Counted from the stretch's first letter, positions 34,806 to 45,300 are shown. The stretch: 64,000 nucleotides of DNA from an uncultured Pirellulaceae bacterium (GCA_937929805.1 CALFUT010000005.1:36752-100751), one strand, 5' to 3'. Notes: a model not told the origin generated them from the letters alone. A program made the numbers and translations.

Positions 34806-37400
34806 TTGCAATTATTCAAACTAACAAAGACGTTTATCGTCTGGTTTGTCTTTTTTATGACGCTGTGTGCGTATGCTCCGCAATCGCTAGCGTCGACGAT
34901 CGGCGAGACGCAGCCAGCTGGCCCGTCCGATGGACCGCGCCCCAATATCCTCTTCATTGCAATTGACGACTTAAAGCCTTTGCTTGGCTGCTATGGTGAC
35001 GACCAGATCGTCTCCCCTTCGATCGATCGGCTGGCAAAAGAGAGCGTGGTGTTTACAAACGCTCATTGTCAGTATCCAGTTTGTGGCGGAAGTCGCGCCA
35101 GCTTGATGACGGGCCTTCGTCCTGAAGCGTCAGGGGTCATGGATTTGAAGACGAGTATGAGGCATAAAAATCCTGATGTGATTTCATTGCCTCAACTTTT
35201 TCGCCAAAGCGGCTACGCAACTGCGGCAGCCGGAAAAATTTACGATCCTCGCTGTGTCGACGACAAAAAAACTTATGATGCACCCTCTTGGTCAGTCCCC
35301 TACGCTCGGATTAAGCACTCCGAATTGAAGACGAAGGACGGCATCGATCGGCAAGTCGCGGTTGTGTCCGAGTTCGGCGATGAAGATCTTTCAGACGGTT
35401 GGATTCGAAAAAAAGGAGTCCAGTTGCTTCGTGAGTTGGACGCAGGTGATAAACCGTTTTTCCTTGCTGTTGGTTTTAAGAAACCACACCTTCCTTTCAT
35501 TGCGCCAAAGCAGTACTGGGACCTCTACTCGGCAGATAAGATCCAGCTGGCAAAACACTCCGGTGGAATCAAGAACGATAGTGGTTACTCAATCCATGAC
35601 AGCCCTGAATTTCGAGGCTATGACGGCGTGCCGGAGGAAGGTCCATTCTCAGAAGAACTCCAACGGCACTGCCTCCATGGTTATCGAGCCTGCGTGTCGT
35701 TTGTCGATGCGCAAGTTGGGATGCTGCTGAAAGAGTTGGAATCACTTGGGTTGAAAGACAACACGATTGTTGTGCTTTGGGGCGACCACGGATTTCATTT
35801 GGGTGACCACGGAATGTTCGGAAAGCACACGACGCTTGAACAAGCGACTCGGGTGCCGATGATGATTCACGTTCCCGGAGCACTGGCTGGAAAAACGAAT
35901 ACTCCGGTCGAGCTTTGTGACCTTTTCCCAACACTTAGTGAGCTCGCAGGAATTGAAACTCCGCCAGTCGATGGACGCAGTTTGAAAAGCGTATTGTCAG
36001 AGCCATCATCGAAAGTGCGAGATGGCGCGCTGACGGTTTTTAAGCACCGTGGCGCATTTGGATACTCGTTCCGATCTGAAAGGTATCGCTACACGGAATG
36101 GGTCAATAAGAATTCGAAAACGGTAGCCAAGGAGTTATTCGACTATTCCACGGATCCTATGGAAACGGTCAACCTCGCGGACCAGCCGGAAATGTCTGAA
36201 GTTCAAAGTACGCTGGCTCGTCAACTGCGAACGCACGCCCAAGGATGCGAGAGACTGAAAACGGTGGTCGACGACACGACCACTTCGGCTACAACGCTCC
36301 CGCAACAAGAGTCATTCGTCTCGACGACTCAGAAGCTGGCAGTTCCAAAGTATGAAAGACAGTCCGTGGCAATCAGGGATTTGTCAAACCATAAAGGCGA
36401 CTATCCGCTGCTTCTCGGTGCGGCTTCCAACGCAAAGTTGTGGGATACACCAACCTACAAAATTCTGAATCGTGAATTTTCCTACGTCACGCCGGCCAAC
36501 GATTTCAAGCAGTCAGCAATTCACCCGATGCCGGACAAGTGGAAATGGGAAATCGCGGACGAGTGGGTAGAACGCTGCGAGAAACACGGGCAAGTGATGC
36601 GATTGCATTCTGCGGTCAGCCCTCAGTGTTCGAAATGGGCCAAGGCAGACGATCGCACCGCTGAGGAATTGGAACAAAACATGGCTGAATACCTTACCGC
36701 TGTTTGCAAACGCTACAACGGAAAGCCACATGTGCGTTGGATGGACGTGGTTAATGAAACGGTTTCTCGTGATGGAACTTGGTTTGGACCTCGCAAAGGC
36801 AGCGATCGCTGGGAGAACCCTTGGTATCAGATCGGCGTTGATGAGAACCATCCTTTGAAGCCTCCGGTGTATATCAAACGGGCTTTTGAAATTGCCAACG
36901 AGCACGCACCTGACATTAAGCAAATCGTGAATCAGCACGGAGACATGGAGCCGGAAATGTGGGGTAAGGTCAAAGGTTTGATCGAGTATTTGCAAGAAGA
37001 AGGCCTGCGGGTTGACGGGGTCGGCTGGCAAGCGCACATCAACGCCGGGTTCGAAAAAGATGAAGATCAAATGAATCGGCTCCGATCGTTGATTGAATGG
37101 GCTCAGGCGAGAGGCATGGAGTTTCATGTCACGGAATTTACATGCTGGATTAGAAAAGAAAACGAGGGCGAAGCTGTCACAGAAGAAGACCTGCGGGCTC
37201 AAGCAAAAACGTATCGGTCAATTCTGACGCTGCTTAATGATTACGCCGACAAGGGCGTGGTGACGTGGTGTACGTGGCAGATCAAGGATACCGATACCGA
37301 ACGCCATTTCTTGCGAGGCAACATGTTTGATGCCGACGCGAAACCGAAACGAGCGTACTACGCGATTCGCAGCGGCTTAAAGAAGTTTACGGGTAAGTAG
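34806..37400 (+). CDS. sulfatase-GH10 fusion with altered maturation motif
   Basis: The start is TTG 34806, with AGAGGA (34793-34798) seven bases upstream; the protein has 864 residues. A signal peptide (IVWFVFFMTLCAYAPQSLA) comes first. The S1 domain (about 40-480) has metal site IAIDDLKP, then KPHLPFIAPKQYWDLY, WGDHGFHLGDHG and GKHTTLE. The maturation motif is C93-G-G-S-R97, with Gly where Pro or Ala is normal. A linker is followed by a GH10 xylanase domain (about 520-864) that keeps the acid/base Glu in MDVVNE (about 651) and the nucleophile Glu in VTEF (about 777). One polypeptide could desulfate and cut a sulfated xylan. It lies 30-44 bases upstream of the GH3 gene. Confidence 0.87.
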   Translation: MQLFKLTKTFIVWFVFFMTLCAYAPQSLASTIGETQPAGPSDGPRPNILFIAIDDLKPLLGCYGDDQIVSPSIDRLAKESVVFTNAHCQYPVCGGSRASLMTGLRPEASGVMDLKTSMRHKNPDVISLPQLFRQSGYATAAAGKIYDPRCVDDKKTYDAPSWSVPYARIKHSELKTKDGIDRQVAVVSEFGDEDLSDGWIRKKGVQLLRELDAGDKPFFLAVGFKKPHLPFIAPKQYWDLYSADKIQLAKHSGGIKNDSGYSIHDSPEFRGYDGVPEEGPFSEELQRHCLHGYRACVSFVDAQVGMLLKELESLGLKDNTIVVLWGDHGFHLGDHGMFGKHTTLEQATRVPMMIHVPGALAGKTNTPVELCDLFPTLSELAGIETPPVDGRSLKSVLSEPSSKVRDGALTVFKHRGAFGYSFRSERYRYTEWVNKNSKTVAKELFDYSTDPMETVNLADQPEMSEVQSTLARQLRTHAQGCERLKTVVDDTTTSATTLPQQESFVSTTQKLAVPKYERQSVAIRDLSNHKGDYPLLLGAASNAKLWDTPTYKILNREFSYVTPANDFKQSAIHPMPDKWKWEIADEWVERCEKHGQVMRLHSAVSPQCSKWAKADDRTAEELEQNMAEYLTAVCKRYNGKPHVRWMDVVNETVSRDGTWFGPRKGSDRWENPWYQIGVDENHPLKPPVYIKRAFEIANEHAPDIKQIVNQHGDMEPEMWGKVKGLIEYLQEEGLRVDGVGWQAHINAGFEKDEDQMNRLRSLIEWAQARGMEFHVTEFTCWIRKENEGEAVTEEDLRAQAKTYRSILTLLNDYADKGVVTWCTWQIKDTDTERHFLRGNMFDADAKPKRAYYAIRSGLKKFTGK

Positions 37401-37444
37401 CTCCCCGCCATCGGGCAGCCAAGGATATTTTGATCAGAAACACA

Positions 37445-40015
37445 ATGCAAAGTTTTTTAATGACACGGCGGTTTGGTTGCACGCTGATGCTAACTTTTGC
37501 GTTAGCGGCTGCTGGCTCAGTTCGTGCTGCGATTGCAGACGATTCTGTGGCCATCGGCCATGGAGGCAAGGCAGTGGCAGCGGAAGTGGAACGTTTGCTG
37601 GACGAACTAACGCTGGAAGAAAAAGTTTCTCTTTGCCATGCCAACAGCAAGTTCACCATCGCCGGAGTTCCTCGGCTTGGCATTGCAGAAATGTGCATGT
37701 CTGACGGTCCCCACGGCGTCCGCGAAGAAATTGCACGCGATAGTTGGAAATCGGCTGGCTGGACCAACGATCATGCGACCTACCTGCCAACGTTGACCGC
37801 CGTTGCAGCGACTTTCGATCCTGAAATGGCTCGACTGCATGGATCGGTTCTAGGTGCTGAGGCAAGAGAGCGTGGCAAAGACGTGATTCTTGGACCCGGA
37901 TGCAATTTGGCCCGCAATCCACTCTATGGTCGGAATTTCGAGTACTTTGGTGAAGACCCATTCCTCACGGCAACTTTGATTGTTCCAGAGATTCGCGCGA
38001 TCCAAGCGAATGACGTCGCCGCCTGTGCCAAACACTATGCACTCAACACGCAGGAGCTAAACCGCCACGGCGTGAATGCTCAACCCGACGAAAGAACGCT
38101 GCGAGAGATTTACCTGCCTGCGTTTGAAGCCGCTGTTAAGGAAGGTGGCGTGTGGACGATCATGGGGGCGTACAACGAATTTCGGGGAACCAACTGCAAT
38201 CAGTCGAAACATCTGGTGATGGATATCCTGAAGGGTGAATGGGGATACCGGGGGCTGCTGGTGACTGACTGGGATTGCGACATCAACACTCGCGACGCCG
38301 CTGTCAAAGGGCTGGATATTGAGATGGGCACGCGCAAGCCCAGCTATGACGAGTATTATTTGGCCGACCCATTTTTGAAATTGCTTCAAGACGGATCGAT
38401 CGCCGAGTCGGTCGTCGACGATAAAGTGCGACGAATCCTGCGCGTTCAGCTTTCAATTGGGATGATGGATAAAGATCGCAAGCCGGGAGCCCGTGGAACG
38501 CAGGAACATCACGATCATGCACGGAAGATTATTGAAAACGGAGTCGTGTTGTTGAAGAACGAAGGCGATCGACTTCCGCTGGCAAAAAAGAAATTGAGAA
38601 ACGTATTGGTAATGGGGCCAAACGCAAGCAAGCGGCACGGTCATGGTGGCGGATCATCTCAAGTCAAGTCGCTTTTCGAAATCACGCCGTTAGAAGGGCT
38701 TCGGAAGGAGCTTGGCGATCGAGTCAATATTACGCATTTGAAAGCGATGCCTCCGGAAAGCGACGGCTTGCTTCCGATCGCTGCGGATTTCATTATCACC
38801 AAACACTCAGGTGCTGGAACGCCGGCTTGGAAAACGCTGACTTACGAAACCGAGGCGAAGAAAAAACAAACCAGCTTCGCGTGGTCACCAAAGTCGCGCG
38901 TCCGATTTGAAGACGATCAGCTCCACCATCAACGTATGATCACGGAGCTAATGCCGATTGAAAGTGGTGATCATACTTTTCAAATCGAAGCCGACGGAAG
39001 ATTTGATCTTCAGGTAAACGGTAAATCAGTGCTTTCCGATGAAAGCACAAATCTTGGCCAGACTTTGATCTGCGAAGTTAACTTGGAAAAGGAAAAACCA
39101 TGCTCTGTAGTGTTCAGATATGACGGCACCCAAGGCTATACCATTGGCTGGACCGCGCCAGGTGATCCTCGGGTTGGCGAAGACATTTATGTCAAGGCGG
39201 CAAGTGAGGCCGATGCCGTGGTCTATTTCGCCGGACTGAATCACAGCTTTGATCGTGAAGCGGAGGATCGGGTGGACATGAAGTTACCCGGAAATCAGGA
39301 TTATGTCATTGAAAAATTGCTGGATGCCAATCCGGATACGGTCGTTTGTGTGATCGCTGGTTCGGCGGTTGAAATGCCGTGGGTCGAAAAAGCAAACGCG
39401 TTGCTCTGGGGTTGGTATGGCGGGATGTTCGCTGGCCAAGCCTATGCGGATGTCATGTTAGGTGACGTGGTTCCATCCGGGAAAATGCCAATCACTCTGC
39501 CGAAGCGGCTTGAAGACAATCCCCATGTTCACTTGAATGACTACGACGCTGAAACTTGTTTTTACAAGGAAGGCGTGATGATGGGCTATCGATGGTTTGA
39601 AAATAAAAACATCGAACCTATGTTTCCATTTGGCCACGGGCTTTCGTACACCACGTTTGATTACAGCGACATCGACGTGAAAGTTCCTCAAGCGGGAAAG
39701 AACGATTCTTTGACTGTCTCGGTCAGTGTCACGAATACGGGTGAGGTCGCGGGTGGTGAAGTGGTGCAGTTGTATGTTGAAGACATCCAATCCAGCGTCG
39801 ACCGCCCTAAGAAAGAGTTGAAGGGATTTAAGAAAATCATTCTGCAGCCCGGCGAAACAACCATAGTTTCTATCCCGGTGCCACGACGAGAGCTTTCGTT
39901 TTGGGACGTCAATGATCATGATTGGAAGCTGGAGTCAGGTGAGTTTCGATTCCATGTCGGTTCTTCGAGCTCTGACATAAAACTACAGGCTTCGTGTGAT
40001 GTTTTGGGCGATTGA
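37445..40015 (+). CDS. GH3 glycosidase with PA14 insert (beta-xylosidase/beta-glucosidase)
   Basis: This exported glycosidase of about 856 residues removes terminal beta-linked sugars. It has a signal peptide (LMLTFALAAAGSVRAAIA) and a GH3 barrel with SDGPHGVREE and KHYALNTQE. The nucleophile Asp is in LLVTDWDCD (about 275). A PA14 insert (about 440-590) splits the second domain. The C-terminus is a fibronectin-III-like domain (VSVSVTNTGEVAGGEVVQLYVED). Its start is not certain: ATG 37445 is used here, while the in-frame TTG 37430 has AAGGA four bases upstream. It is the third gene of the plus-strand run beginning at 33020. Confidence 0.9.
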   Translation: MQSFLMTRRFGCTLMLTFALAAAGSVRAAIADDSVAIGHGGKAVAAEVERLLDELTLEEKVSLCHANSKFTIAGVPRLGIAEMCMSDGPHGVREEIARDSWKSAGWTNDHATYLPTLTAVAATFDPEMARLHGSVLGAEARERGKDVILGPGCNLARNPLYGRNFEYFGEDPFLTATLIVPEIRAIQANDVAACAKHYALNTQELNRHGVNAQPDERTLREIYLPAFEAAVKEGGVWTIMGAYNEFRGTNCNQSKHLVMDILKGEWGYRGLLVTDWDCDINTRDAAVKGLDIEMGTRKPSYDEYYLADPFLKLLQDGSIAESVVDDKVRRILRVQLSIGMMDKDRKPGARGTQEHHDHARKIIENGVVLLKNEGDRLPLAKKKLRNVLVMGPNASKRHGHGGGSSQVKSLFEITPLEGLRKELGDRVNITHLKAMPPESDGLLPIAADFIITKHSGAGTPAWKTLTYETEAKKKQTSFAWSPKSRVRFEDDQLHHQRMITELMPIESGDHTFQIEADGRFDLQVNGKSVLSDESTNLGQTLICEVNLEKEKPCSVVFRYDGTQGYTIGWTAPGDPRVGEDIYVKAASEADAVVYFAGLNHSFDREAEDRVDMKLPGNQDYVIEKLLDANPDTVVCVIAGSAVEMPWVEKANALLWGWYGGMFAGQAYADVMLGDVVPSGKMPITLPKRLEDNPHVHLNDYDAETCFYKEGVMMGYRWFENKNIEPMFPFGHGLSYTTFDYSDIDVKVPQAGKNDSLTVSVSVTNTGEVAGGEVVQLYVEDIQSSVDRPKKELKGFKKIILQPGETTIVSIPVPRRELSFWDVNDHDWKLESGEFRFHVGSSSSDIKLQASCDVLGD

Positions 40016-40116
40016 CGATGGCGAGCGAAGGAAAGCGCGTCTGTGTTTTTTGTGAGTTCAGTCGTCAAAATTTGGCACGGGATTTTTGTTTCAAACAATT
40101 TTTTTTGGAGCGTGAG

Positions 40117-40659
40117 ATGTGTCTTTCAAAATTGATGATAGCGGTACTTTTGGGTCTCGGAACGTTCTGCGTGAGCGTTGGCCAAGAAGATGGTGCCACA
40201 AAGAGAGCCGACAAAAAGGCTGAGCGGATGAAAGCAAGAGCGTTGGACACGCTTTCCAAGCGGCAGCTTAAGAAATATGAGGCAATTGGTCTCACTGACG
40301 AACAAAAAAAATCTTTCAAATCGGTGTTTGAAAAACATGTCGAAGCATTCATGGCAAGCAAAGCGGAAGTTGAAAAAGTTGCTTCCAAAGAACAAAAAGC
40401 GACTTACTTGAAAACGCTCAAGTCAGCGAAAGCGGATGGGCTAAAACCCATCGACGCGAAAAAGAAAGCGGTAGAAGCGATGGGGCTTGATGCCGACAAA
40501 GCCGAGTCCTTCAAAGCTGCCATGAAGGAAACGGAGAAAACAAACAAAATGATTCGCTCAGACTTGGAAGCGCTGATGACGGACGCGCAAAAGGCGCTGC
40601 TTAAGCCTCAAGGTTCAAAAAAGGGCGGTAAGGAGAAAAATGATGCGGCGATCGAGTAG
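40117..40659 (+). CDS. small secreted lysine-rich protein
   Basis: The 180-residue protein starts at ATG 40117 with GGAG six bases upstream. It has a signal peptide (LMIAVLLGLGTFCVSVG) and then a mature region that is almost all helix-forming, rich in Lys, Glu and Ala (DKKAERMKARAL, KSFKSVFEKHVEAFMASKAEVEKV). No family is recognised. It sits right after the GH3 gene, and its export and charge suit a polysaccharide- or envelope-binding accessory. Confidence 0.68.
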   Translation: MCLSKLMIAVLLGLGTFCVSVGQEDGATKRADKKAERMKARALDTLSKRQLKKYEAIGLTDEQKKSFKSVFEKHVEAFMASKAEVEKVASKEQKATYLKTLKSAKADGLKPIDAKKKAVEAMGLDADKAESFKAAMKETEKTNKMIRSDLEALMTDAQKALLKPQGSKKGGKEKNDAAIE

Positions 40660-41153
40660 CGGGGCGCTATCGCGTGTCGCAAGCCAGCAGTTGAACTGAC
40701 AGTACGCTGGTCGACTCGGCCGTGAAGTTGGTGTCTAGTTTCTGTGTTTTGAATCTGGTCGGTGAAAGCAAGCGCAGAAACTTGGGATTGTATTTCCTGT
40801 TCGCGGTCACCTCCGCGTAAAACGATTTTTGTCGCTTTTTTGGCTGATTGCCGTCAGAAACTCATAACCGTTTGAGCTCTGTTGGTATTCAGTAGGTGTT
40901 CTTTGTTCAAACCGCAACGGATCGAGTTTGGTGTGACGCGAGCAGCACGGGCCGCGTTTGGATGCCATAGATTTCGATCAAACGGAGGTGCTTTTTCAAA
41001 TTCGCTTTGCAGGCTGCAGTCGAACTTGATCATTCGTTGTCCGAGCTGATTTGATTTGGAAGCGTCCGCAGTTAGGCGCGAGATGGAGGCGTGGCGATCA
41101 TCAAGCCAGACAAGGATTCGTTACAGCTCAATTTTTCCTTCCTCGAGACTCTT
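40660..41153. other. intergenic region with GGTATTC element
   Basis: There is no supported gene in this 494-base stretch. It holds GTTGGTATTCAGTA at 40881-40894, the same 14 bases as at the sigma promoter on the other strand. It ends in the leader of the dockerin sulfatase. Confidence 0.4.
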
Positions 41154-43970
41154 ATGAGAAATTTGGTTGTCGGACTCATTTTGAGCGGGTTGATTTGTTG
41201 TTCGGCCACTTTGGTGGCTGCGCAGAATGCCAATGTGAAGCCTAACATTGTCTTTTTTCTTGCCGATGATATGGGGTTGGGCGACACATCAGCGTATCAG
41301 GATCTGACGGGTAACCCGGACCACTATCAAGTTGATACGCCTAACCTTGAGCGGCTGGCAGAAATGGGACTTCGGTTTACTGACGTCCATTCTGGAGCGG
41401 CCGTTTGTACACCGACTCGACTTTCACTGTTGACAGGAACCCATCCGTTTCGTTCACCGATCAAACAACGGACCAGTTTTGTCAACCAAGACAACGTCGC
41501 TTCCATGATGCCCGGTGAAAGAAAGACGTTCGTCCGAATGCTGAAAAAATCAGGGTACGGCACCTACGGCGTGGGTAAATGGCATGTCGGGTTGCAGGCA
41601 GACTACTCGACGCGATCGATTTTGGAGGGCCCAATTGAGGCAGGGTTTGACCATTACACAGGCACGCCCGGAAACTTTCCGGGCGACCAAGGCATTCTGG
41701 TTGACAATCAACTTTTGACTTACGACAGCGAATTTAGCCTTGTTCCTTTTGGCGATCAGGGTGCGATCACATGGGATCCGGACAACAACGTGGCGATTAC
41801 TCGCCAGATTCAACAGACCAATCTTGACGCTGCTCAGGGGTATCTTGCGGCTCATGTCAGCAGCAACCCTGACGCTCCCTTTCTTCTGTACTACGCGTCT
41901 CACTCAAATCATACGCCGTACATCGGCCCCGCAACTTTGGATGGAGTAGTCGTGGATGGGCACACCAAGGAGGGAAGCTATCTGGATGTGCCAACAACAA
42001 CGAATGATGGGCAGATTGTTCCAACGGGGCCTAACTTTGGTGAAGTTGATCTTGGAAATCACTGGGAACCTTATCTGGAAGTCGATACTGCGGGGGACAT
42101 CGTCCAAAATGGGCCCGGCGAACGACTCAAGCTGGTCGATGAAAACGACATTGCGATTGGCAAACTGTTGGACTACCTAGAAGCGACCGACGATCCGCGA
42201 AATCCGGGGAAGAAATTGATCGACAACACGTTGATCGTATTCACTTCCGACAACGGCTCAGATATTAAAAGTGAGCCATCGGTCGGAGCATTGCCTCAAA
42301 AGAGCAATAACGTCATCACCGACATTTCGGGAAAGAAATCGACGTTGGAAGAAGGTGGTACACGAGTCCCATTCATCGCTGTGTGGGCCGGTCGGATCAG
42401 TGAGGACGCGACGTCCGATGCCTTGTTTGGGCTCAATGATATTTATGCAACGTTGGCGGAAGTTGTAGGGGAAAACCTTGACGCAAAAGAAGCGGTAGAC
42501 AGCGAATCCGCTTTGGATGCACTGACCGGTGGTGCGACAGGCGACTTTCGTGAATCATCACTCGTGTATAAGTCTAGGCACCGGTTGATTATTCGGGATG
42601 GCGACTTGAAACTGGCGGCCATTGATCCCGATTACAACGGAGATGGTAGCGATCGCTTTAACGGAAATTTGGATTTCTCTAGCTTAGATGGGTTTCGAAT
42701 GTTCGACTTGGAAACCGATCTGAGTGAACAAAATAACTTGATTAACGAACCCGCTTACTCAGTGCAGCGTGACGCGATGCTGGCAACGTTGCAGGACTAT
42801 GTCAATCAGGGTTACTCTCGATCTGGCGCAGCTGCAGTTTCCAATGGTCAAAATTTCCAAGGTGACGCCAGCGAGCGTGGCGGTAGCATTTTGGACGCTG
42901 ACAATTACGGCTACTATGGTGATGGGACTGAGTTCGAGCCAGACGTGCTGACGACGACTGCTCCAAGTTTTGTTTTTCGAAACGGAACGGCACCCGACCG
43001 AGTTTCAGCAGCCTCAGTCGTCCAAGGTAACGGCACCGTTGTGTTCAATGGCTCGCAGGCGGGGCTTGCGGACGGTGCGAAATACGAAATTCGTGGTGGA
43101 ACGCTGGAGGCGACCAGTTCAACGTTTCAAATCAATGACAGTTCGGAACTGCTTATCATTGGCGGTTCTGTTGACCTGAGCGGACAGAATCTGCGACTGA
43201 ACAAAGGTAATGCCACGATCGAAATTAGCGACGGAGGCATTGAGGCCAGTAGGCTGCAGTTCGAGGACTTGAACTCTTCAACTTCAGGTCAAAAAGTGGT
43301 TCGATTTCTCGCTGGCAACGATGGCGGCAGCATGACTCTAACCGGCTCCAATCCTTTTAAGTTCGGAACGGACAGGGATCCGTTGAATGACTACATCGAC
43401 TTCACCGAGGGGGCGAGTGGACGCTTGATTTCTACAGCTGACTTGGCCGACTTCCAGCTGCTTTGGACAAGCGGACGTCTTCGTTTTGATGGTCAGACGG
43501 GCGATTCATTGAATTCCGATTTTGAAGACTATTTCCAATTATTAACTCTTGATAACGGGTTCAGTTCTCTTTCACTTGTTTCAGCTCCGACGCTAGGCGA
43601 TTTTGATGGCGATGGAGACGTGGATATTGATGATCTCGATCGGTACAACGGGAACATCGGAAGTGTTGCCACAGCTGCGTTGGAACCGTTGGACTTGAAT
43701 AATGATGGCGCGGTAGGGGCGGATGACTTTGCTCTACACTACGGAGCGTTGGTTGAAACCTCGAACGGCCAAGTCGGGACTTTCGCGGGTGATATCGACC
43801 TTGATGGTAAAGTCGATGTGCTTGGAGATGCCTTTTTGTTGATCCGTAACCTTGGGACTTCGGCAACCAGTTGGGGACAAGGGGATTTGAACGGCAATGG
43901 AACAGTTGATGTCTTGGGGGATGCTTTTTTGCTGATTGGGAATCTCGGGAATGACAATAGCATTCCATAA
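41154..43970 (+). CDS. secreted sulfatase with dockerin-like C-terminus, CTPTR motif
   Basis: ATG 41154 gives a 938-residue protein with a signal peptide (LVVGLILSGLICCSATLVAA). The S1 domain (about 27-510) has FFLADDMGLGD, GKWHVGL, YYASHSNHTPY, VFTSDNGSD and EEGGTRVPFIAVWAG, but C85-T-P-T-R89 with Thr in place of Ser. A beta-rich repeat segment of PEP/autotransporter style (about 590-790) follows. The C-terminal 130 residues have EF-hand dockerin loops (DFDGDGDVDIDDLD, DLNNDGAVGADDF, DIDLDGKVDVLGDAFLL, DLNGNGTVDVLGDAFLL). It is probably tethered outside the cell. Confidence 0.86.
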   Translation: MRNLVVGLILSGLICCSATLVAAQNANVKPNIVFFLADDMGLGDTSAYQDLTGNPDHYQVDTPNLERLAEMGLRFTDVHSGAAVCTPTRLSLLTGTHPFRSPIKQRTSFVNQDNVASMMPGERKTFVRMLKKSGYGTYGVGKWHVGLQADYSTRSILEGPIEAGFDHYTGTPGNFPGDQGILVDNQLLTYDSEFSLVPFGDQGAITWDPDNNVAITRQIQQTNLDAAQGYLAAHVSSNPDAPFLLYYASHSNHTPYIGPATLDGVVVDGHTKEGSYLDVPTTTNDGQIVPTGPNFGEVDLGNHWEPYLEVDTAGDIVQNGPGERLKLVDENDIAIGKLLDYLEATDDPRNPGKKLIDNTLIVFTSDNGSDIKSEPSVGALPQKSNNVITDISGKKSTLEEGGTRVPFIAVWAGRISEDATSDALFGLNDIYATLAEVVGENLDAKEAVDSESALDALTGGATGDFRESSLVYKSRHRLIIRDGDLKLAAIDPDYNGDGSDRFNGNLDFSSLDGFRMFDLETDLSEQNNLINEPAYSVQRDAMLATLQDYVNQGYSRSGAAAVSNGQNFQGDASERGGSILDADNYGYYGDGTEFEPDVLTTTAPSFVFRNGTAPDRVSAASVVQGNGTVVFNGSQAGLADGAKYEIRGGTLEATSSTFQINDSSELLIIGGSVDLSGQNLRLNKGNATIEISDGGIEASRLQFEDLNSSTSGQKVVRFLAGNDGGSMTLTGSNPFKFGTDRDPLNDYIDFTEGASGRLISTADLADFQLLWTSGRLRFDGQTGDSLNSDFEDYFQLLTLDNGFSSLSLVSAPTLGDFDGDGDVDIDDLDRYNGNIGSVATAALEPLDLNNDGAVGADDFALHYGALVETSNGQVGTFAGDIDLDGKVDVLGDAFLLIRNLGTSATSWGQGDLNGNGTVDVLGDAFLLIGNLGNDNSIP

Positions 43971-44209
43971 GACAATGGATTTTCGACGGTGCTGAGTCTC
44001 AATCGTTCACTTTTCTTTCTGAGTGAATGAGAGCCTTTTTTGAGCGTCGTTTGAAGAGCCGTTACAAAAGTTTTGATTGTCTCGGCTCTCGGGTCGTTTA
44101 AATTCTAAGATTGAATGAGTTAAAATCAGATCGAGGATGCAAAGAACGGATGCATTGATACTGCATCCGACATCCATTTCATTTTGGTATTTTCATTTGG
44201 ATACGAACA

Positions 44210-45229
44210 ATGCAATACATCCCACGGCGTCGAAAGGCATTTACGTTGGTCGAGCTGTTGGTCGTGATTGCGATCATCGGAATCTTGATTGGAATGTTGT
44301 TGCCGGCAGTCCAGCAGGTTCGTGAGGCTGCAAGGCGGACAGCCTGCGTTAATAACCTGAAGCAAATTGCTTTGGCGACTCTGAATTACGAGTCTGCTCG
44401 CATGCGGTTGCCACCCGGACTGCAGAACACATTCAGCAATAAGAGGGTGCCCGATGACCACAAAACGGGTGTGTTCAGTTGGGGAACGTTTTTGTTACCT
44501 TACTTGGAACAAAACAGCATCTTTGACGTGCTTGATCCACAAGCAGGCCGACTCGATGAACGCGTTTCCTCACCGACGGATGGCCCGGCCGTGGTGGAAG
44601 CTCTCACCACTCCCCTGCCCATGTTTCGATGTCCGTCGGACGATACCGAAGACGTTTCCGAGCGAACAATTCCCGGCGTTCAAGGCGGGCTTGCTCTGTC
44701 TAACTATGTTGCCAACAACGGATCGGGGCGAAGCATGTGGCAATCGATTGATGAAACGGTAGATAACAAAACCGTCACGGGTGCGTTCAATGGCTTGAGC
44801 GGTATAAAGCTGTCTGATTTTCTGGATGGAACATCCAACTGCGCGTTGTTTGGCGAGCGTCGTTTCAATAACGGACCCATCAATGCAGCGATTCCCCAAG
44901 CCATTCAAGACAAGATACCCGGCGCGGCCAATATCTACGGAGCGAAGGGTTACGGTCACAACGAAGGCTCTGGTTCCGAAGTTAAGAATTTTGGGATCGC
45001 CGATGTTTCGTTCTGCGGATCATGCTACATCAATGACTACAATGACTTCGAAAAAATTAAGGGGGCCAGTAGCGATCATCCCGGAGGAGCACAGTTTGCC
45101 TTTGCGGACGGCTCGGTACATTTCGTTCCCGAAGACATTGAACAGGGGAACCCGTATGGCCGAATCACCGATGCAGTTTACAAACGTCTGTTGGCAATCG
45201 GAGACGGATTGGTACTTGGTGAATTTTGA
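44210..45229 (+). CDS. DUF1559 protein with prepilin-type N-terminus
   Basis: The 339-residue protein begins [19 protein letters not shown], the prepilin cleavage and methylation motif, followed by the conserved helix [26 protein letters not shown]. The remainder is the DUF1559 pseudopilin-like domain, with the C-terminal box [19 protein letters not shown]. Such proteins are very numerous in planctomycetes and are thought to form secretion-type pseudopili. The lipoprotein gene 71 bases downstream is its usual neighbour. Confidence 0.95.
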   Translation: MQYIPRRRKAFTLVELLVVIAIIGILIGMLLPAVQQVREAARRTACVNNLKQIALATLNYESARMRLPPGLQNTFSNKRVPDDHKTGVFSWGTFLLPYLEQNSIFDVLDPQAGRLDERVSSPTDGPAVVEALTTPLPMFRCPSDDTEDVSERTIPGVQGGLALSNYVANNGSGRSMWQSIDETVDNKTVTGAFNGLSGIKLSDFLDGTSNCALFGERRFNNGPINAAIPQAIQDKIPGAANIYGAKGYGHNEGSGSEVKNFGIADVSFCGSCYINDYNDFEKIKGASSDHPGGAQFAFADGSVHFVPEDIEQGNPYGRITDAVYKRLLAIGDGLVLGEF

Positions 45230-45300
45230 TCATTGCGAGTGCAAACGTGAATCCGCCGACTCATTCATCTGTTGACGATTTCTTTAACAAGTGTTTTGAA

